NCBI RefSeq assembly: GCF_000321225.1
Contig: NW_004450286.1
Coordinates: 715,489 to 779,488 of the forward strand
Origin: Odobenus rosmarus divergens
Taxonomy: Eukaryota > Chordata > Mammalia > Carnivora > Odobenidae
Direction: 5' to 3'
DNA length: 64,000 bases
The position numbers were made by a program, and so were the translations under genes. The number at the start of each line of letters is the position of its first letter. Within the stretch, counting starts at the first letter, position 1. Positions 1-64,000 of this stretch are shown here, in pieces. The notes under the pieces are model-generated. The model ran no database searches. It was not told the DNA's origin and saw nothing but the letters and a program-made list of their open reading frames with translations.

Positions 1-1021
<1,021 letters not shown>

Positions 1022-1466
1022 GTGTGTGTGTGTCTCTGTGAATTCTTCAGGGGAAGTGTGTGTGTGTGTCGGGAATCCAGGGAGGGAACCGGTGTGTGTG
1101 TGTGTGTTACTGCAGCGGAACGGCCAAGTGTGTGTGTGTGTCTCCGGCTAGGGGGAGTCCTTGCTATGGAAGGAGATGCCCACATCACCGCCGCCCTTTG
1201 TGTGTGTGTGTGTTCTTCAACCTTGACGCTCTGTTGTGTGTGTGTGTGTTGCGTACGATCTTCCCTTTCTGGTGTGTGTGTGTGTAACAGTAATGGTCTT
1301 CTTGCCAGTGTGTGTGTGTGTCCCTTTCTAATTCATTTCCCAAGTGTGTGTGTGTGTGATGCACCAAGTCTTGTCTTAGGTGTGTGTGTGTGTAAGTCAA
1401 CCCCATTGTATGTGAGTGTGTGTGTGTGTCTTTTATGCCTCAAATAAAACTGTGTGTGTGTGTGTT
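1022..1466 (+). other. PCBD1: PCBD1 3' untranslated region
   Basis: Non-coding DNA after the PCBD1 stop position, broken by grid blocks. An AATAAA poly(A) signal lies at 1443-1448, a little over 420 bases after the stop, which fits a short PCBD1 3'UTR. The cleavage site about 10-20 bases further on is assumed. Confidence 0.6.
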
Positions 1467-4400
1467 CTCAGGCTCTAGAACCTTCCTTTCCACAGGTCAG
1501 TCCAAATTGGAGTCTACAGGCATGTGTGTGTGTGTGTCTGTGAGAGGCACTGTTCAAGGGTGTGTGTGTGTGTGCGGAGTGGGACCAGACCACCCTGTCT
1601 TCATGTAGGGGAATTAAGCAGGAAGCAGGAAGTGTGTGTGTGTGTGATGAATGAAGTCAGTGCTAGAGTGTGTGTGTGTGTATGAGCTAAGGGAACATGA
1701 AGTGTGTGTGTGTGTGTAGTCTGGATGCTTCTCTGACCTGTGCCTCGAAGACCTGAATGGGATTCTTGAGGCAGGGTGTGTGTGTGTGTTACCATGACTA
1801 AAAGAAAAGGTGTGTGTGTGTGTGTTACTTATGCATGGTGGGATCTAGTGTGTGTGTGTGTGTCTGTGGCTGTCTTATGTTCTGTGTGTGTGTGTGTATC
1901 CCAGGGGGAAATTTCTAATGTGTGTGTGTGTGTGTGGTTTCTTAGAGACTTAGTCGTGTGTGTGTGTGTTTGCCTGCTTTTACTGTGTAAGGGAGAGGAC
2001 AAAAATCCTAGCTTATGAGGTGACAGGGTGTGTGTGTGTGTAGCAGTTATGGAGTGGATTCCTGTGTGTGTGTGTGTCAACCTAGTAACTCTAGGATAGG
2101 TGTGTGTGTGTGTTGTGCTGCGACTGGGAGAAGTTGTGGGGGGGTGGGCACAGAGCACAGTCTCCTCTCTCGTGTGTGTGTGTGTCGTGGATGGCAGTCT
2201 GCATATGGTGTGTGTGTGTGTTGTGGGAAGCCCTTCTCCTGATGTGTGTGTGTGTGTGATCCCCTAGCCTGAAGCTGCCGTGTGTGTGTGTGTACTTGCA
2301 AATGCCAGGGTTCCTTGGAGCAGACATTTAGCAATGTCACAACCCAGTCACGTGTGTGTGTGTGTTCCTACAAGGGCCAGAAAAGAGGTGTGTGTGTGTG
2401 TCCGAGAAATAAGCATATTGTTGGTGTGTGTGTGTGTAGGATCTGAGACTTAACAATACGTGTGTGTGTGTGTGGTTCTCAGAAAACTTAATGATGTGTG
2501 TGTGTGTGTTTCTGATGGTGGTCCCCCATCTGTGTGTGTGTGTGTTTCCCTTTTCCTAAGTGTGCTTGTGTGTGTGTGTGTTGGATTGGGGGACAGAAGC
2601 CACGTGTGTGTGTGTGTTGGAGCACGTGTCATGTCACCATCCTGCCTCTGCTTACCCATGGATCAGGGGTTGAAAGTGTGTGTGTGTGTGGACGCTACAG
2701 TTCTATGAAAGGTGTGTGTGTGTGTAAAACATAAGTGATACTTTTTCGTGTGTGTGTGTGTATTCTACAATTCGTGCAAATAAGTGTGTGTGTGTGTGAA
2801 GATGTTAAGGACAGATTATGTGTGTGTGTGTGTAAGAGAAAGGATGGCAATTAGGGTGTGTGTGTGTGTAAAGGCTCGCAAACGCTGACTTGTGTGTGTG
2901 TGTGTTGTAGTTGATGTCTGTCAAGTCGTGTGTGTGTGTGTACTTCTCCACTGCTGGGTCTGGGTGTGTGTGTGTGTTTGCTACCAAGAACCCTCAGAGG
3001 TGTGTGTGTGTGTCACCGTGGTTAAGTAGCAGGTGGTGTGTGTGTGTGTCCAACTCTTGGACGGAAGGGGCGTGTGTGTGTGTGTAAGCATATCCTGGCC
3101 TCATCCTGTGTGTGTGTGTGTAAAGCAAGTAGGTGCTCAGGAAACCAAGTCATTCAGCAGAAAACTAGCAAAGACGGCAGTGTGTGTGTGTGTTCTGGCA
3201 AAGTCCAAACGGGTTGTGTGTGTGTGTGTCCTGTGTGACAGGCTCCAGGCCGTGTGTGTGTGTGTTCACTTCTTACTTGTAATGGAAGTGTGTGTGTGTG
3301 TGTTACATGTGCAGAGGTATTCTGTGTGTGTGTGTGTACTCCCAAACCATGGAAGCCAGTGCCCAGCTGGCTGGAGCCCACCCTGGAGGGCTCAAGTGTG
3401 TGTGTGTGTATAGGCAGAAGTGGATGGTGAAGTGTGTGTGTGTGTCAAGCTGGGCCTGGGCCCTGGGGTGTGTGTGTGTGTAGTTCCAGACCCCCTTAAA
3501 GCAGTGTGTGTGTGTGTTCCTGGTGAAGCCTCCTGTGGAGGTGCTCTCGCCCACAGACGGCTAGCGCCCTGAAACGTGTGTGTGTGTGTCAACCATTTCA
3601 CCACCAGGGGGGTGTGTGTGTGTGTCAGCCAGTTCTCCAGCGGCCACGTGTGTGTGTGTGTTCTCCGGCCGCCCCTACAGAAAGTGTGTGTGTGTGTCAG
3701 CCACGTCGGTTAAGATTTCGTGTGTGTGTGTGTTGAATTGCTTTTTAAGATATTAGTGTGTGTGTGTGTAAGGGAGCACTGAGCTGGGAAGGTGTGTGTG
3801 TGTGTCAGAAAAGATTTAAAAGAGGCAGTGTGTGTGTGTGTAGTATAAAACCGGTAATATTAAGTGTGTGTGTGTGTTAGGGTCACGCGGCTGCTTACTC
3901 TGTGTAGAAACCAGACGCTACAGTTTCTGCAGAGGGTGTGTGTGTGTGTGCTAGCAACATGACATCTGAAGGTGTGTGTGTGTGTTCTGCCAGACTAGGT
4001 GTTCCTAGTGTGTGTGTGTGTCATAGACTGGAAAGCCCACAAGGTGTGTGTGTGTGTAGGCTTGTGCTATAAAGTGGCTGTGTGTGTGTGTGTTGAAAAA
4101 CACCGCTGCCCCCGGGTGTGTGTGTGTGTAGCCCGCAGATGCTGGAAGCAAGTGTGTGTGTGTGTGGGCACAGGCTTCTCCATTTTCACAGATGACAAAC
4201 CACAGTGGTGCCGGTGGGGTGGTGTGTGTGTGTGTGTCTTCCTTCAACACCATGAACGCGCCGGAGACCCAGGAGCCCTGGCGCACAGCTCCGGCCACAG
4301 CAACTCTCTCGGGAGGTGCCTCCAGTTCAGCGACGGGAAGGAACTCGGCTCCCGTGTCCAGAGGATCGTGTGTGTGTGTGTTAACATGCACGCACGCACG

Positions 4401-6121
4401 CACGTGTGTGTGTGTGTAAACGCACGAGAGGAACACACAGTGTGTGTGTGTGTAATGACACGGCCAGCTCGTCACGTGTGTGTGTGTGTAAGTACAGTGC
4501 CAGAAGCCACTGTGTGTGTGTGTGTCACGGAGCCCGGGGGACAGTCTGTGTGTGTGTGTGTTCCCGGCCAGCATTCCCAGTGAGTGTGTGTGTGTGTCAG
4601 CAGCCTGAAGAGGCTGAATGTGTGTGTGTGTGTTGAGAAGGGGATTGGAACAGAGGCTATTTTCTCCTGACTTACCCTTGAAGTCCTCCCCGTGTGTGTG
4701 TGTGTCTCAAAGACTGACCCATTTCCCCGAGGGCCTGGGTCAGGAGTAGCCCCCCACCGCTCTGTGTGTGTGTGTGTAGGCACACTGTATGTCATCTTCG
4801 TGTGTGTGTGTGTGCTCCACCTAGATCAGGGCCCTGTGTGTGTGTGTGTAGGGTGGGGAGTGGGCGCAGGGTTTGGTCCTGTCCCTGCACCACCCTGAGC
4901 AACTAGTGTGTGTGTGTGTGTCCAGGCCCCAGGCCCCAGCTGAGTGTGTGTGTGTGTCTTTCCTAGTCCAAAGTTAGCCGGGGCTGAGAAGTGTCCAGTA
5001 CCTGAGGCTAAACTGGTGTGTGTGTGTGTGGAGCTGAACAGACGGAAAGAGGTGTGTGTGTGTGTCGAACGGGGAGAAGTTTCCTTGGTGTGTGTGTGTG
5101 TTCACGTGCTCCCTGCACCCACCGTGTGTGTGTGTGTGCAACTTGTGAAGGTGCTCTGAGCTGTTCCTTCAAGCAAACATTCTCAGACGAGATGGCTTAC
5201 AACAGTGGGTGAGGGGAGGACCACCACCAGCTCTAGGGACATATATTCCAATGTGACCCTCAGAGAAGTGTGTGTGTGTGTCTGGTTTCCGATCCCCAGC
5301 AGCGTGTGTGTGTGTGTAGCTGTGCTCCCAACACTGCCGGTGTGTGTGTGTGTCACCAGGGCCAGAAAGGCCTAGGTGTGTGTGTGTGTGCGTTCTCTTC
5401 CTAATCCAGGGGAACGACAACAAACCAATGGGAGCACGATTTCAAACGTGTGTGTGTGTGTATGGTGGCCACCAAGTATCAAGGTGTGTGTGTGTGTGGC
5501 CACTCCAAAGCCTGCCTTCGTGTGTGTGTGTGTCATGCTCAGCCATTCTAATCCCGTGTGTGTGTGTGTGCGGCCTGTCCATCTGTGTCCTGTGTGTGTG
5601 TGTGTAGCTGAACTACATGACTCTGTGGTGTGTGTGTGTGTCTCAAAGAGGAGGCTGAGAAGGGTGTGTGTGTGTGTGGTACCTAACTCCCACCTGGGGG
5701 TGTGTGTGTGTGTCAATCTGCCTCGCCAATCCACCGTGTGTGTGTGTGTAAACCTTCTTTATCACATAAACGTGTGTGTGTGTGTGTAAGGACTCAGGAC
5801 CGGTCAGGTGTGTGTGTGTGTGATTAAGTGAAGTTGAAAGCTAGTGTGTGTGTGTGTAAAATGGCTAAAACAATCCCTAGGGTAACATTTGAGAACAAGG
5901 GCAAAATAATTAGGTGTGTGTGTGTGTGTGGGTCTCCACATTAAAGACCACGTGTGTGTGTGTGTAGAAGGAACAAGAATCCTGAGGGTGTGTGTGTGTG
6001 TTGGTCTGTCTCGTCGTGCTCCAGTGTGTGTGTGTGTATGGTGAAACTGTGCGTGGCCTGTTCCACTCCCCGAGAACCCTCTGAAGGCCAGGTGCGTGTG
6101 TGTGTGTGTGAGGGTCCAGGC
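1467..6121 (-). other. SGPL1: SGPL1 3'UTR and PCBD1-SGPL1 intergenic spacer
   Basis: No coding exon of either gene was found. The human SGPL1 3'UTR is several kilobases long, so much of this stretch is probably last-exon UTR, read leftwards from 6121. No poly(A) signal (TTTATT on this strand) was seen in the exposed bases; it may lie under a block. The longest unmasked piece, 4238-4367, is GC-rich and opens on both strands but resembles nothing I know. The open frames here exist only because (GT)n contains no stop in any frame. Confidence 0.5.
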
Positions 6122-58162
<52,041 letters not shown>

Positions 58163-58189
<27 letters not shown>

Positions 58190-58224
58190 CTTCCTCCCTC
58201 AGCCTTCCTCTCGGGGCCTCCCCT
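58163..58224 (-). CDS. SGPL1: SGPL1 exon 2 with start codon
   Basis: The ATG at 58189-58187 opens MPSTDLLML, then GTGAGT at 58162. The upstream acceptor is a pyrimidine-rich TTTTGCAG, so 58224-58190 is 5'UTR. The start is fixed by identity with the known SGPL1 N-terminus. The exon lies just inside the CpG island. Confidence 0.95.
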
Positions 58225-58249
58225 CTGCAAAAGGGAACCAGGTCTGTTT

Positions 58250-59270
58250 ACTTCTAAAGCTTTAAACTGTCGCCTCGGCCCGCCTAGAGTCGCTAGAGCA
58301 GTCAAGAAATGGTTCTCTCGCTCCTTTGAGAGCTCCGATTTCACTCGCAGAATTGACACTCCACCCCCAGCACCCCGGCCAGCGAATCAGAATCCTGCTG
58401 GCACTGTGCTTCCCTCCCACAGCTGACCAAACGAATCCAAAGCCAGCCTCCCACCAAGCAAGCCCCCCAGGTAGACACCCGCGGAAACGCCCAGCCCGCC
58501 GCCGACCCTGCCCGGAGCCCCGGAGCCCAGCCCACCAACGCAGCAGGGCGGAAGATCGGAAGCCACGGGCAGCTTAGCCCAGCGTCCAGCCTCCAGAGCC
58601 CCGCTGGCCTCGCTCCCGACTCCATCGCTCCCACCCCGGAGCCTTTCCTCTCTTCGGAAGGATCAGCAGATCCCTGTTACCCACTCCGCTCCCACCTCCG
58701 CGGGAGTGGGGTTTCAGAGCCCGCTCCCTCTCGGGTCCCCCCCCCCGCTCCCTCTGACCTCGGGGCTCGGCGCGCCCACACTCACCCCGCGCCCCTCGGT
58801 CCGCCGGGCCCTCCTTCCTCCCCTCCACTCCCCTGCCCTGCCCACCCTGGAGCCCTCCGCCCCAGCCCGACCCTCCCTTTCCCGGAGCCTCAGCGGCCCT
58901 CCTGCACTCCCCTGCCCCGAGTCCGCTTCCCCGCTCCTTCCCTGAGCCTCTCCCTCTCGCCGGCCCCGCTCCTCTTCACCACGCGACCGACTCGCGGGCG
59001 GCGGAGCGCGGGCTCCCCCTGCAGCCGCCGCCACCGAGATTGGAGGTCCGACCGCCGGCGGACCCGCCCCTCCCCGCCCGGAAATGGCTCCCAAGCCCCG
59101 GCGTGCGCAGCCCCGCCATCGGGCGCGCGCACGCTCCGGGGGGGGGGGCAAGACCCGCCTCCCCTCTGGGCCCCGCGGCGCGTGCGCGCCGCCTGCTGGC
59201 CGGGCAGGGACCGGCACCCCGGCGGGCCCTCGAGGGAAGGTGGAACCTGCCTGCGCCCAACCATCACCAG
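58250..59270. promoter_or_regulatory. SGPL1: CpG island, SGPL1 promoter region
   Basis: GC- and CpG-rich stretch just 5' of SGPL1 exon 2, with GC-box (Sp1-like) runs such as CCCGCCCC near 59065 and a G9 run near 59140. No TATA box was seen. Such islands mark housekeeping promoters, which fits SGPL1. The open frames on both strands are a by-product of GC content. Whether it also drives a divergent transcript to the right cannot be told from sequence. Confidence 0.85.
58786..59000 (-). other. SGPL1: Candidate SGPL1 non-coding exon 1
   Basis: SGPL1 has an untranslated first exon in other mammals. The best splice donor on this strand inside the island is GGG|GTGAGTGTG, with the exon side ending at 58786. 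The 5' limit is a guess. Transcript data would settle it. Confidence 0.35.
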
Positions 59271-59299
59271 CTTGCCTTTTACAAAAACCAGCTTACTGG

Positions 59300-60535
59300 T
59301 CACATTTGGTCACTTGGAGCCCTTGAGAGAGTCAGCCTGCCGAACACTGCACAAACTGATCCAAAGCAACCACGCAAGATGGGTCTCTAAAGAGACCTTT
59401 GGGATTTTAATGGGTGACTCAGAGATTTGCCCCCTTCTCTTTCCAGGAGATTTCCTCAAGGTCAATAATGCCTGAAGAAAAGCTACATGAAAACCCCCTA
59501 AATGGAATTGCCCGCCCCATAGTTCCCTCCCCCCACAAATATGGAGAACAGAGACCAGGTAGTGGGCAAAAAATGTTACCAATATTACTTTATTTTCATG
59601 AGCAATGTTGGGAGGCATCTAATACTCAAGTGAAAGTGCCCACCAGGACCACAAATGTCACCCTTCATTTCCAGATGAAATAGCTAAATCTCAAATATGT
59701 TTGTCTTGTTTTGCCCAGGACACTAATTCAGCAGGAGCGAAGGTAGCATAGTTACACTTAACTGACCAATGATCAGCATGCGGTATATTTTTCAACAGAT
59801 TTAAAAATGACACCTAGATGGAATCTTGAAATCTTAACAAAAATGACACTAATGAGGGTAGCCAATTCCATCCCCTTGCAAATGTGAGGACACTAACTTA
59901 GAGTGTCATCGCCATCATCAGTACCCTCAAGCAGTGCTCTCGGGGACGGAATCCCATGTTAGCACGGCTGCCCTCCTCTGCACACCCGCTCAGCACTTCC
60001 CGGCCTCCCAGCCAGAGTGGTGAAGACCCTGAAAGGGTCAAGCAGGTTACCTCTGGGTTTCTTGGCCCTCAGCCCCAGCCCATCGGAAGTCCCAGACATC
60101 TCCGTCGTTCAGAGCTCCTGAATCAGTCACTGGCATCCCCAGACCCTTACCCCTCTTGCTGCTGTCCCCCAGCAGACATCCATTCTCAGTGCTGAAGGGC
60201 CAGAAAATGTTCTGGGGCCTCCAGCCGATGTCTACTCATCAAGAGTCACTTTGGGATTCCAGGCACGATCTCCCCACTCCCCACTTCCCACTTCCACCAC
60301 TCTGCTTTATTTCTTCTTCAGATCCTAGGATCTGCTCTCCCTCATCTCCTTCTTAGCTACTACCTCCCATCCTTTCATCTAAAATCTCTGTCCCGGCTGA
60401 CTGGAGGACAGGGTTCATCTCTGACCCTCCCTCTACTCCTGCAGTACGATTTCGCTGCTCCTTACGTGCCGCAGGCAGTCCGTTCCTTCTTCCCAGATGA
60501 ACCAACCAATTCAACCATATTGACTAGTCCTGATT
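59300..60535. other. Upstream of SGPL1, no gene seen
   Basis: Ordinary unique DNA; open frames to about 100 codons without recognisable family. Confidence 0.45.
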
Positions 60536-60539
60536 TTTG

Positions 60540-60865
60540 TGGACTAAATGTTTGTCTCCCTCTCCCAAAATTCATTATGTTGAAGCCCTACCCCCCAACG
60601 TGATGGCCTCTGGAAAGTCATTAGGTTTTGATGAGATCGTGAGCGCAGAGCTCCCATAATAGGATTAGTGTCCTTACAAGAAAAGGAAGACACCAGAGCC
60701 CTCTCTTGCTCTCTCTCTCCACTCACACACAAAGAGGAAGTCATGTGAACACACAATGAAGCGGCGGCAGTTTGCAGGCCAGAAAGAGGATCCTCACCAA
60801 AACCCAAACCTGCCAGCACATTTACCTTGTATTTTGTTATGACAGCCCGAGCTGACTAAGAAACT
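60540..60865. mobile_element. ERVL-MaLR solo LTR (MST/MLT-like)
   Basis: Starts near gactaaatgtttgtctccc, has ccaaaattcattatgttgaa, a CT-rich centre (gccctctcttgctctctctc) and ends ttgttatgacagcccgagct followed by gactaag. This fits an old MaLR LTR with no internal genes. Parts are deleted. Confidence 0.7.
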
Positions 60866-60869
60866 TATT

Positions 60870-61050
60870 TTGCCAAGAACTACACTAGGTACCTTTACAT
60901 CCAAGGCTCTCTTTAGGTCCTAACTTGCCCAGATCAGCTGACTCTCATTACCTCCCAACTTGTAAATCAGGGCACCAAGGCCCAGAGAAGGTGAATGATC
61001 ACTCCAAAGACACACAGAAGAATGGGGTAGAGTTTGAATAGAAAGTTAAG
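60870..61050 (+). mobile_element. MIR element
   Basis: cccagagaaggtgaatgatc and gacacacagaagaatggggt, preceded by ctaggtacctttacatccaa. Confidence 0.75.
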
Positions 61051-63840
61051 GCTTCAGATTTTGTAGGGAGAACCTAAAATATGCTGGCTGATTTATTAAG
61101 CTCAAAGAATGTTAGAGGTGGAGGAGCCTTCCTCTACTTGCCAGCTCAATCCCATAGTATATGCATGAAGAAACCAAGGCCCAGAAAGGAACATGACTCT
61201 TCTCTGCAGTTCCTGGCAGAGCCCAGAGGCTGGGGGGTGGGGGGCGGGGAGACAAAGACAGAGAGACACTTCAGGCCCCCTACTCCTCTGCCCCACACTC
61301 CCTCTCCCCCTAACCGCAGAATAACATCAGGGATTACACGAGAAGCATCAAGTAGAAAGTGGCCAGAGATAAAAGATGCATGGGGATTAAGGGAGATAAT
61401 TTCAGCCTTCACAGGGGAATCACATTATACCAAAATGGAACAAAATCCCCACAGTCTCTCAGTCTTATGTGTCCTAGCTCTACTGGTGGGCCCTTGGGAG
61501 AAAGCTAGAGAGAGAACAAAGGAGATAGAAATAAAAGAGAGCATTATACTGCAGAGGGAAGAGGAATATGAAAAAGCAAGAAGCGTTGGCTAAGGAGGGG
61601 ACACAGCAAATCTCCTTCCCCTATCCTCCCATCAAACACTCCCATGATAGGGGCTTCAGAAGGAGGGGCTGAGCTGGCTGAGGGGAGGCAGAGGTGGGGT
61701 TGCCTGGGACTTCCATACCCAGAGGGTGGTTTCCCCAGGAGCACCACTGGCATCACCTGGACGCTTGCTAGAAATGCAGGTTCTTGGAGCCCCACTCCAG
61801 ATGATGACTCTGAATCTACATTTCAACAAGATCCCCAGGTGATATACATGCACCATAAAATTTGAGAGGTACTTCCCTGGGCACCCTGCTTGCAGAGAGA
61901 GCACAGTGTTTGTTTAGGATGGTTTAGGGAGATTGATGATTATTTGGGGGGTGAGGAGATCTAATGCTCCCCAAGTTGGCCTTCGGTGGCATCATGGTGC
62001 CTTCCAGGATGACAGGAAAACTGGGAGGGATTGGAAATACCTATGCGGAACCAGTGAGGGACTGAAATTTGTGCTGATGACAGAGGGCTTGGGGTAGCAG
62101 GGGGCACAGTGAGAAGGAATATAGGCTGGGATTTTTTTTTCCCTACATGACTTCTTTTAAAACAATTCATGCCAGCAAATCTGGTTCTGCTTAAAATGGC
62201 AGCCATCCATGGCCAAGTTAGTGACACCCCTCCCCACATCCAGGAGCACACACGCCCCACTCTAAAAAGCAGGAACATACTCCCCACACCTCCATTCCTG
62301 TCCCTGACACCTCCCCACACAACTGGGGACCTTCTGTGGAAGCTCACCTCAAGACAGGGCTGTGGGCAGATGTTCTTGCAGCTTCTGAACCCCTCCTGGA
62401 AAGGAATGGCCCACAAGAAAGCCCTCTGCAGGACCTCTGTTCATGGAGCCTAAAATGCCCTCCCTGTGGAGAGGCGGGAAACCAGCCACCAGCAGCAGGT
62501 TGGGATGATACAACGGGACTGGCCTTGAGAAGGTGAGCTAAGGCCCAGCCAGACATGGTGGCACCTGACGCGGGGAGCAAGTGCCCAGAGATTGCCACCC
62601 CGGGATAGACAACAAGGTGCACCTGGTCACCGAGGTGCATGTCCCAGGTGCCAATTCAGCCAAAAGTCAGAATGGCCAAAACCCCGAGAAACAAGTCAGT
62701 TCCCAAGGAAGTCCGCTTTTCCTGAGGAAGCCATCCATTGCTGTCTGGGCTGCAGGATCACTGCTATAGCAAAGCCTCAAAACCAGAGTGACTGCTTATC
62801 AGAAGTCAAATAAATACATCCTTCCTTGGGCAGAAGGCAACCAGCTGGGGCCTGTGGGGACAGAACAGCTTTGAAGGCGGGCACACTGGCCTCTCCTCAG
62901 AGATCACTGCATGGGTTCGGACAAGTCTGAGCCTGGGCTTCCTTGGTTGTAAAACAAGGGTTAATAGCCTCTACCTGAGGCCGGTGGTGGTACCTCAGGA
63001 GACGGACACGTGTACCCAGCATGGGGCCAGGCCCACAGGAACACTCCAGAGAATTAGTTGAATCCGCTCCACGCGTGTCTAGGAGGAGTTCAGGTAGGAT
63101 TCCAGTCTGTGCTCTGTGACCAACTAAACCAAACCCGCCCCCTGACCCTTGTTGCTCTTGGTCTAGCTTCATTCCCCATCAGGACCTGATCCTGACAGTT
63201 GGTCAGTCTTTCTAACATGACCCTTGCCCCAGAGGGAACCCAAGGCCTTTTCAAGGCTTGTCCAAGAGCCTCAGATCTATGGTCCTCCTACAGGTTTTGT
63301 TATTTATAGATCAGTACGTTTCAGACCAACCAGACCCAACACTCCCTGTTTATGCGAGTTACAAAATCTATTTGTTATAAACAGGGGGTGCACCTACCTA
63401 TGCATGAAATTCTCTTACAAAGCAGCACAGTGTCCCAACTTTAAAAGTGAAAGCCAGGGTAATAAAATCATACATGAGGTTGGCAAATGCATGAATTTAC
63501 AATGGGTGGACTACGTTTTTAAGAGAAAACAATAATTATTTGAGTATGGTTCTCACTTTTTCCTTTATAATCGACATTTGAAAAAAGGCTAAATTTGGAT
63601 CTTGATGTAATTAAGTACAATTGTTATGAACTAGGAAGTTACAGCTGCAGACCAGTATGAAGGTGTGGTCTTGGTGACTCAGTTACTACGTAAGCAGCAG
63701 CGTCTTGGGTGATGTGATTTTTCCAAAATGTTGGATTAAGAGTTGTAAAGTTTCAAACAAGGTAAGGCAACTTACATGCAACTTTCCACATGGTAGTTGC
63801 GCTCCAGGAAGCGTATATAATAAAACCATGTTTTTAAAGA
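61051..63840. other. Upstream region, no gene seen
   Basis: A further MER-type fossil at about 61735-61870 (catcacctggacgcttgcta, tcaacaagatccccaggtga) and a MIR-like piece at 62925-63050. The 170-codon frame at 61081-61593 overlaps MIR-adjacent DNA and has no family resemblance. Confidence 0.45.
61735..61870. mobile_element. hAT-Charlie-type MER fossil
   Basis: gcatcacctggacgcttgct, agaaatgcaggttcttggag, caggtgatatacatgcacca are words of a common short DNA transposon. Confidence 0.7.
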
Positions 63841-63852
63841 AATGCACTTCTT

Positions 63853-64000
63853 GGGGCGCCTGGGTGGCTCAGTCGTTAAGCGTCTGCCTTTGGCTCAGGT
63901 CATGATCCCAGGGTCCTGGTTTCGAGCCCCGCATCGGGCTCCCTGCTCCGCGGGAAGCCTGCTTTTCCCTCTCCCACTGCCCCTGCTTGTGTTCCCTCAC
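63853..64000 (+). mobile_element. CAN-SINE, + strand, cut by window end
   Basis: ggggcgcctgggtggctcag onward through tgcttgtgttccctcac; the tail lies outside the window. Confidence 0.94.

Noticed and set aside
4238..4367. A separate gene in the GC-rich unmasked piece
   Set aside because: No start, splice or family evidence; open in several frames because of GC content; most likely SGPL1 3'UTR or spacer.
58326..59390. Open frames on both strands of the CpG island
   Set aside because: GC-rich DNA lacks stop codons by composition; Pro/Arg/Ala-rich products with no recognisable domain.
61081..61593. 170-codon open frame upstream of SGPL1
   Set aside because: No resemblance to a known family, low-complexity stretches, next to a MIR; nothing supports translation.

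Overview
Mammalian nuclear DNA, almost certainly from a caniform carnivore. More than two dozen copies of the carnivore tRNA-Lys-derived SINE (CAN-SINE/SINEC) and carnivore-type L1 3' ends are spread through large spliced genes. The SINE subtype, whose 3' arm reads like bear, seal or mustelid copies, suggests an arctoid, but that is an inference. Two genes are recognised in the order known from human chromosome 10q22. The 3' part of PCBD1 (pterin-4a-carbinolamine dehydratase/DCoH) lies on the + strand at 1-1448. The whole coding region of SGPL1 (sphingosine-1-phosphate lyase 1) lies on the - strand, from its stop at 6122 to its start codon at 58189, with a CpG-island promoter near 58.3-59.3 kb. 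The genes converge tail to tail. All 14 coding exons of SGPL1 could be placed; they add up to 1707 bases, i.e. 568 codons plus stop, the length of the human enzyme.

Layout: 1-1448 PCBD1 exons 2-4 and 3'UTR. 1449-6121 SGPL1 3'UTR plus intergenic DNA. 6122-14660 SGPL1 exons 15 to 8. 14661-22892 intron 7, holding SINEs, a 67-base N gap and a carnivore L1. 22893-36231 exons 7 to 3 with SINE/L1/MIR-rich introns. 36232-58162 intron 2. 58163-58224 exon 2. 58225-59300 CpG island with the probable first exon. 59300-64000 upstream DNA with a MaLR LTR, MIR/MER fossils and a SINE cut by the window edge; no gene seen there.

The outstanding feature is at 84-16513. A fixed 14-base block, (GT)7, sits at positions 84+36k (start = 12 mod 36) for 16.4 kb without one base of drift. 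About 85% of the 457 slots are filled (estimate from the first ~47 slots). Between blocks are 22 bases of ordinary genomic sequence. It looks like a repeat-spacer array, but the blocks REPLACE native bases; they are not inserted. Exons keep their exact lengths and frames, SINE and L1 sequence continues in register across each block, and a 59-base overlap at the N gap shows the native bases under two blocks. The grid ignores strand, exon, intron, splice site and transposon, and stops 2 bases before the N gap. No known DNA process does this. The best reading is an overlay made in data handling or put in on purpose, or a severe assembly artefact, and not a biological array. As written, the blocks overwrite about 25 places in the SGPL1 coding exons, the PCBD1 stop codon and several splice sites. 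These are properties of this text and should not be read as gene inactivation in the animal.
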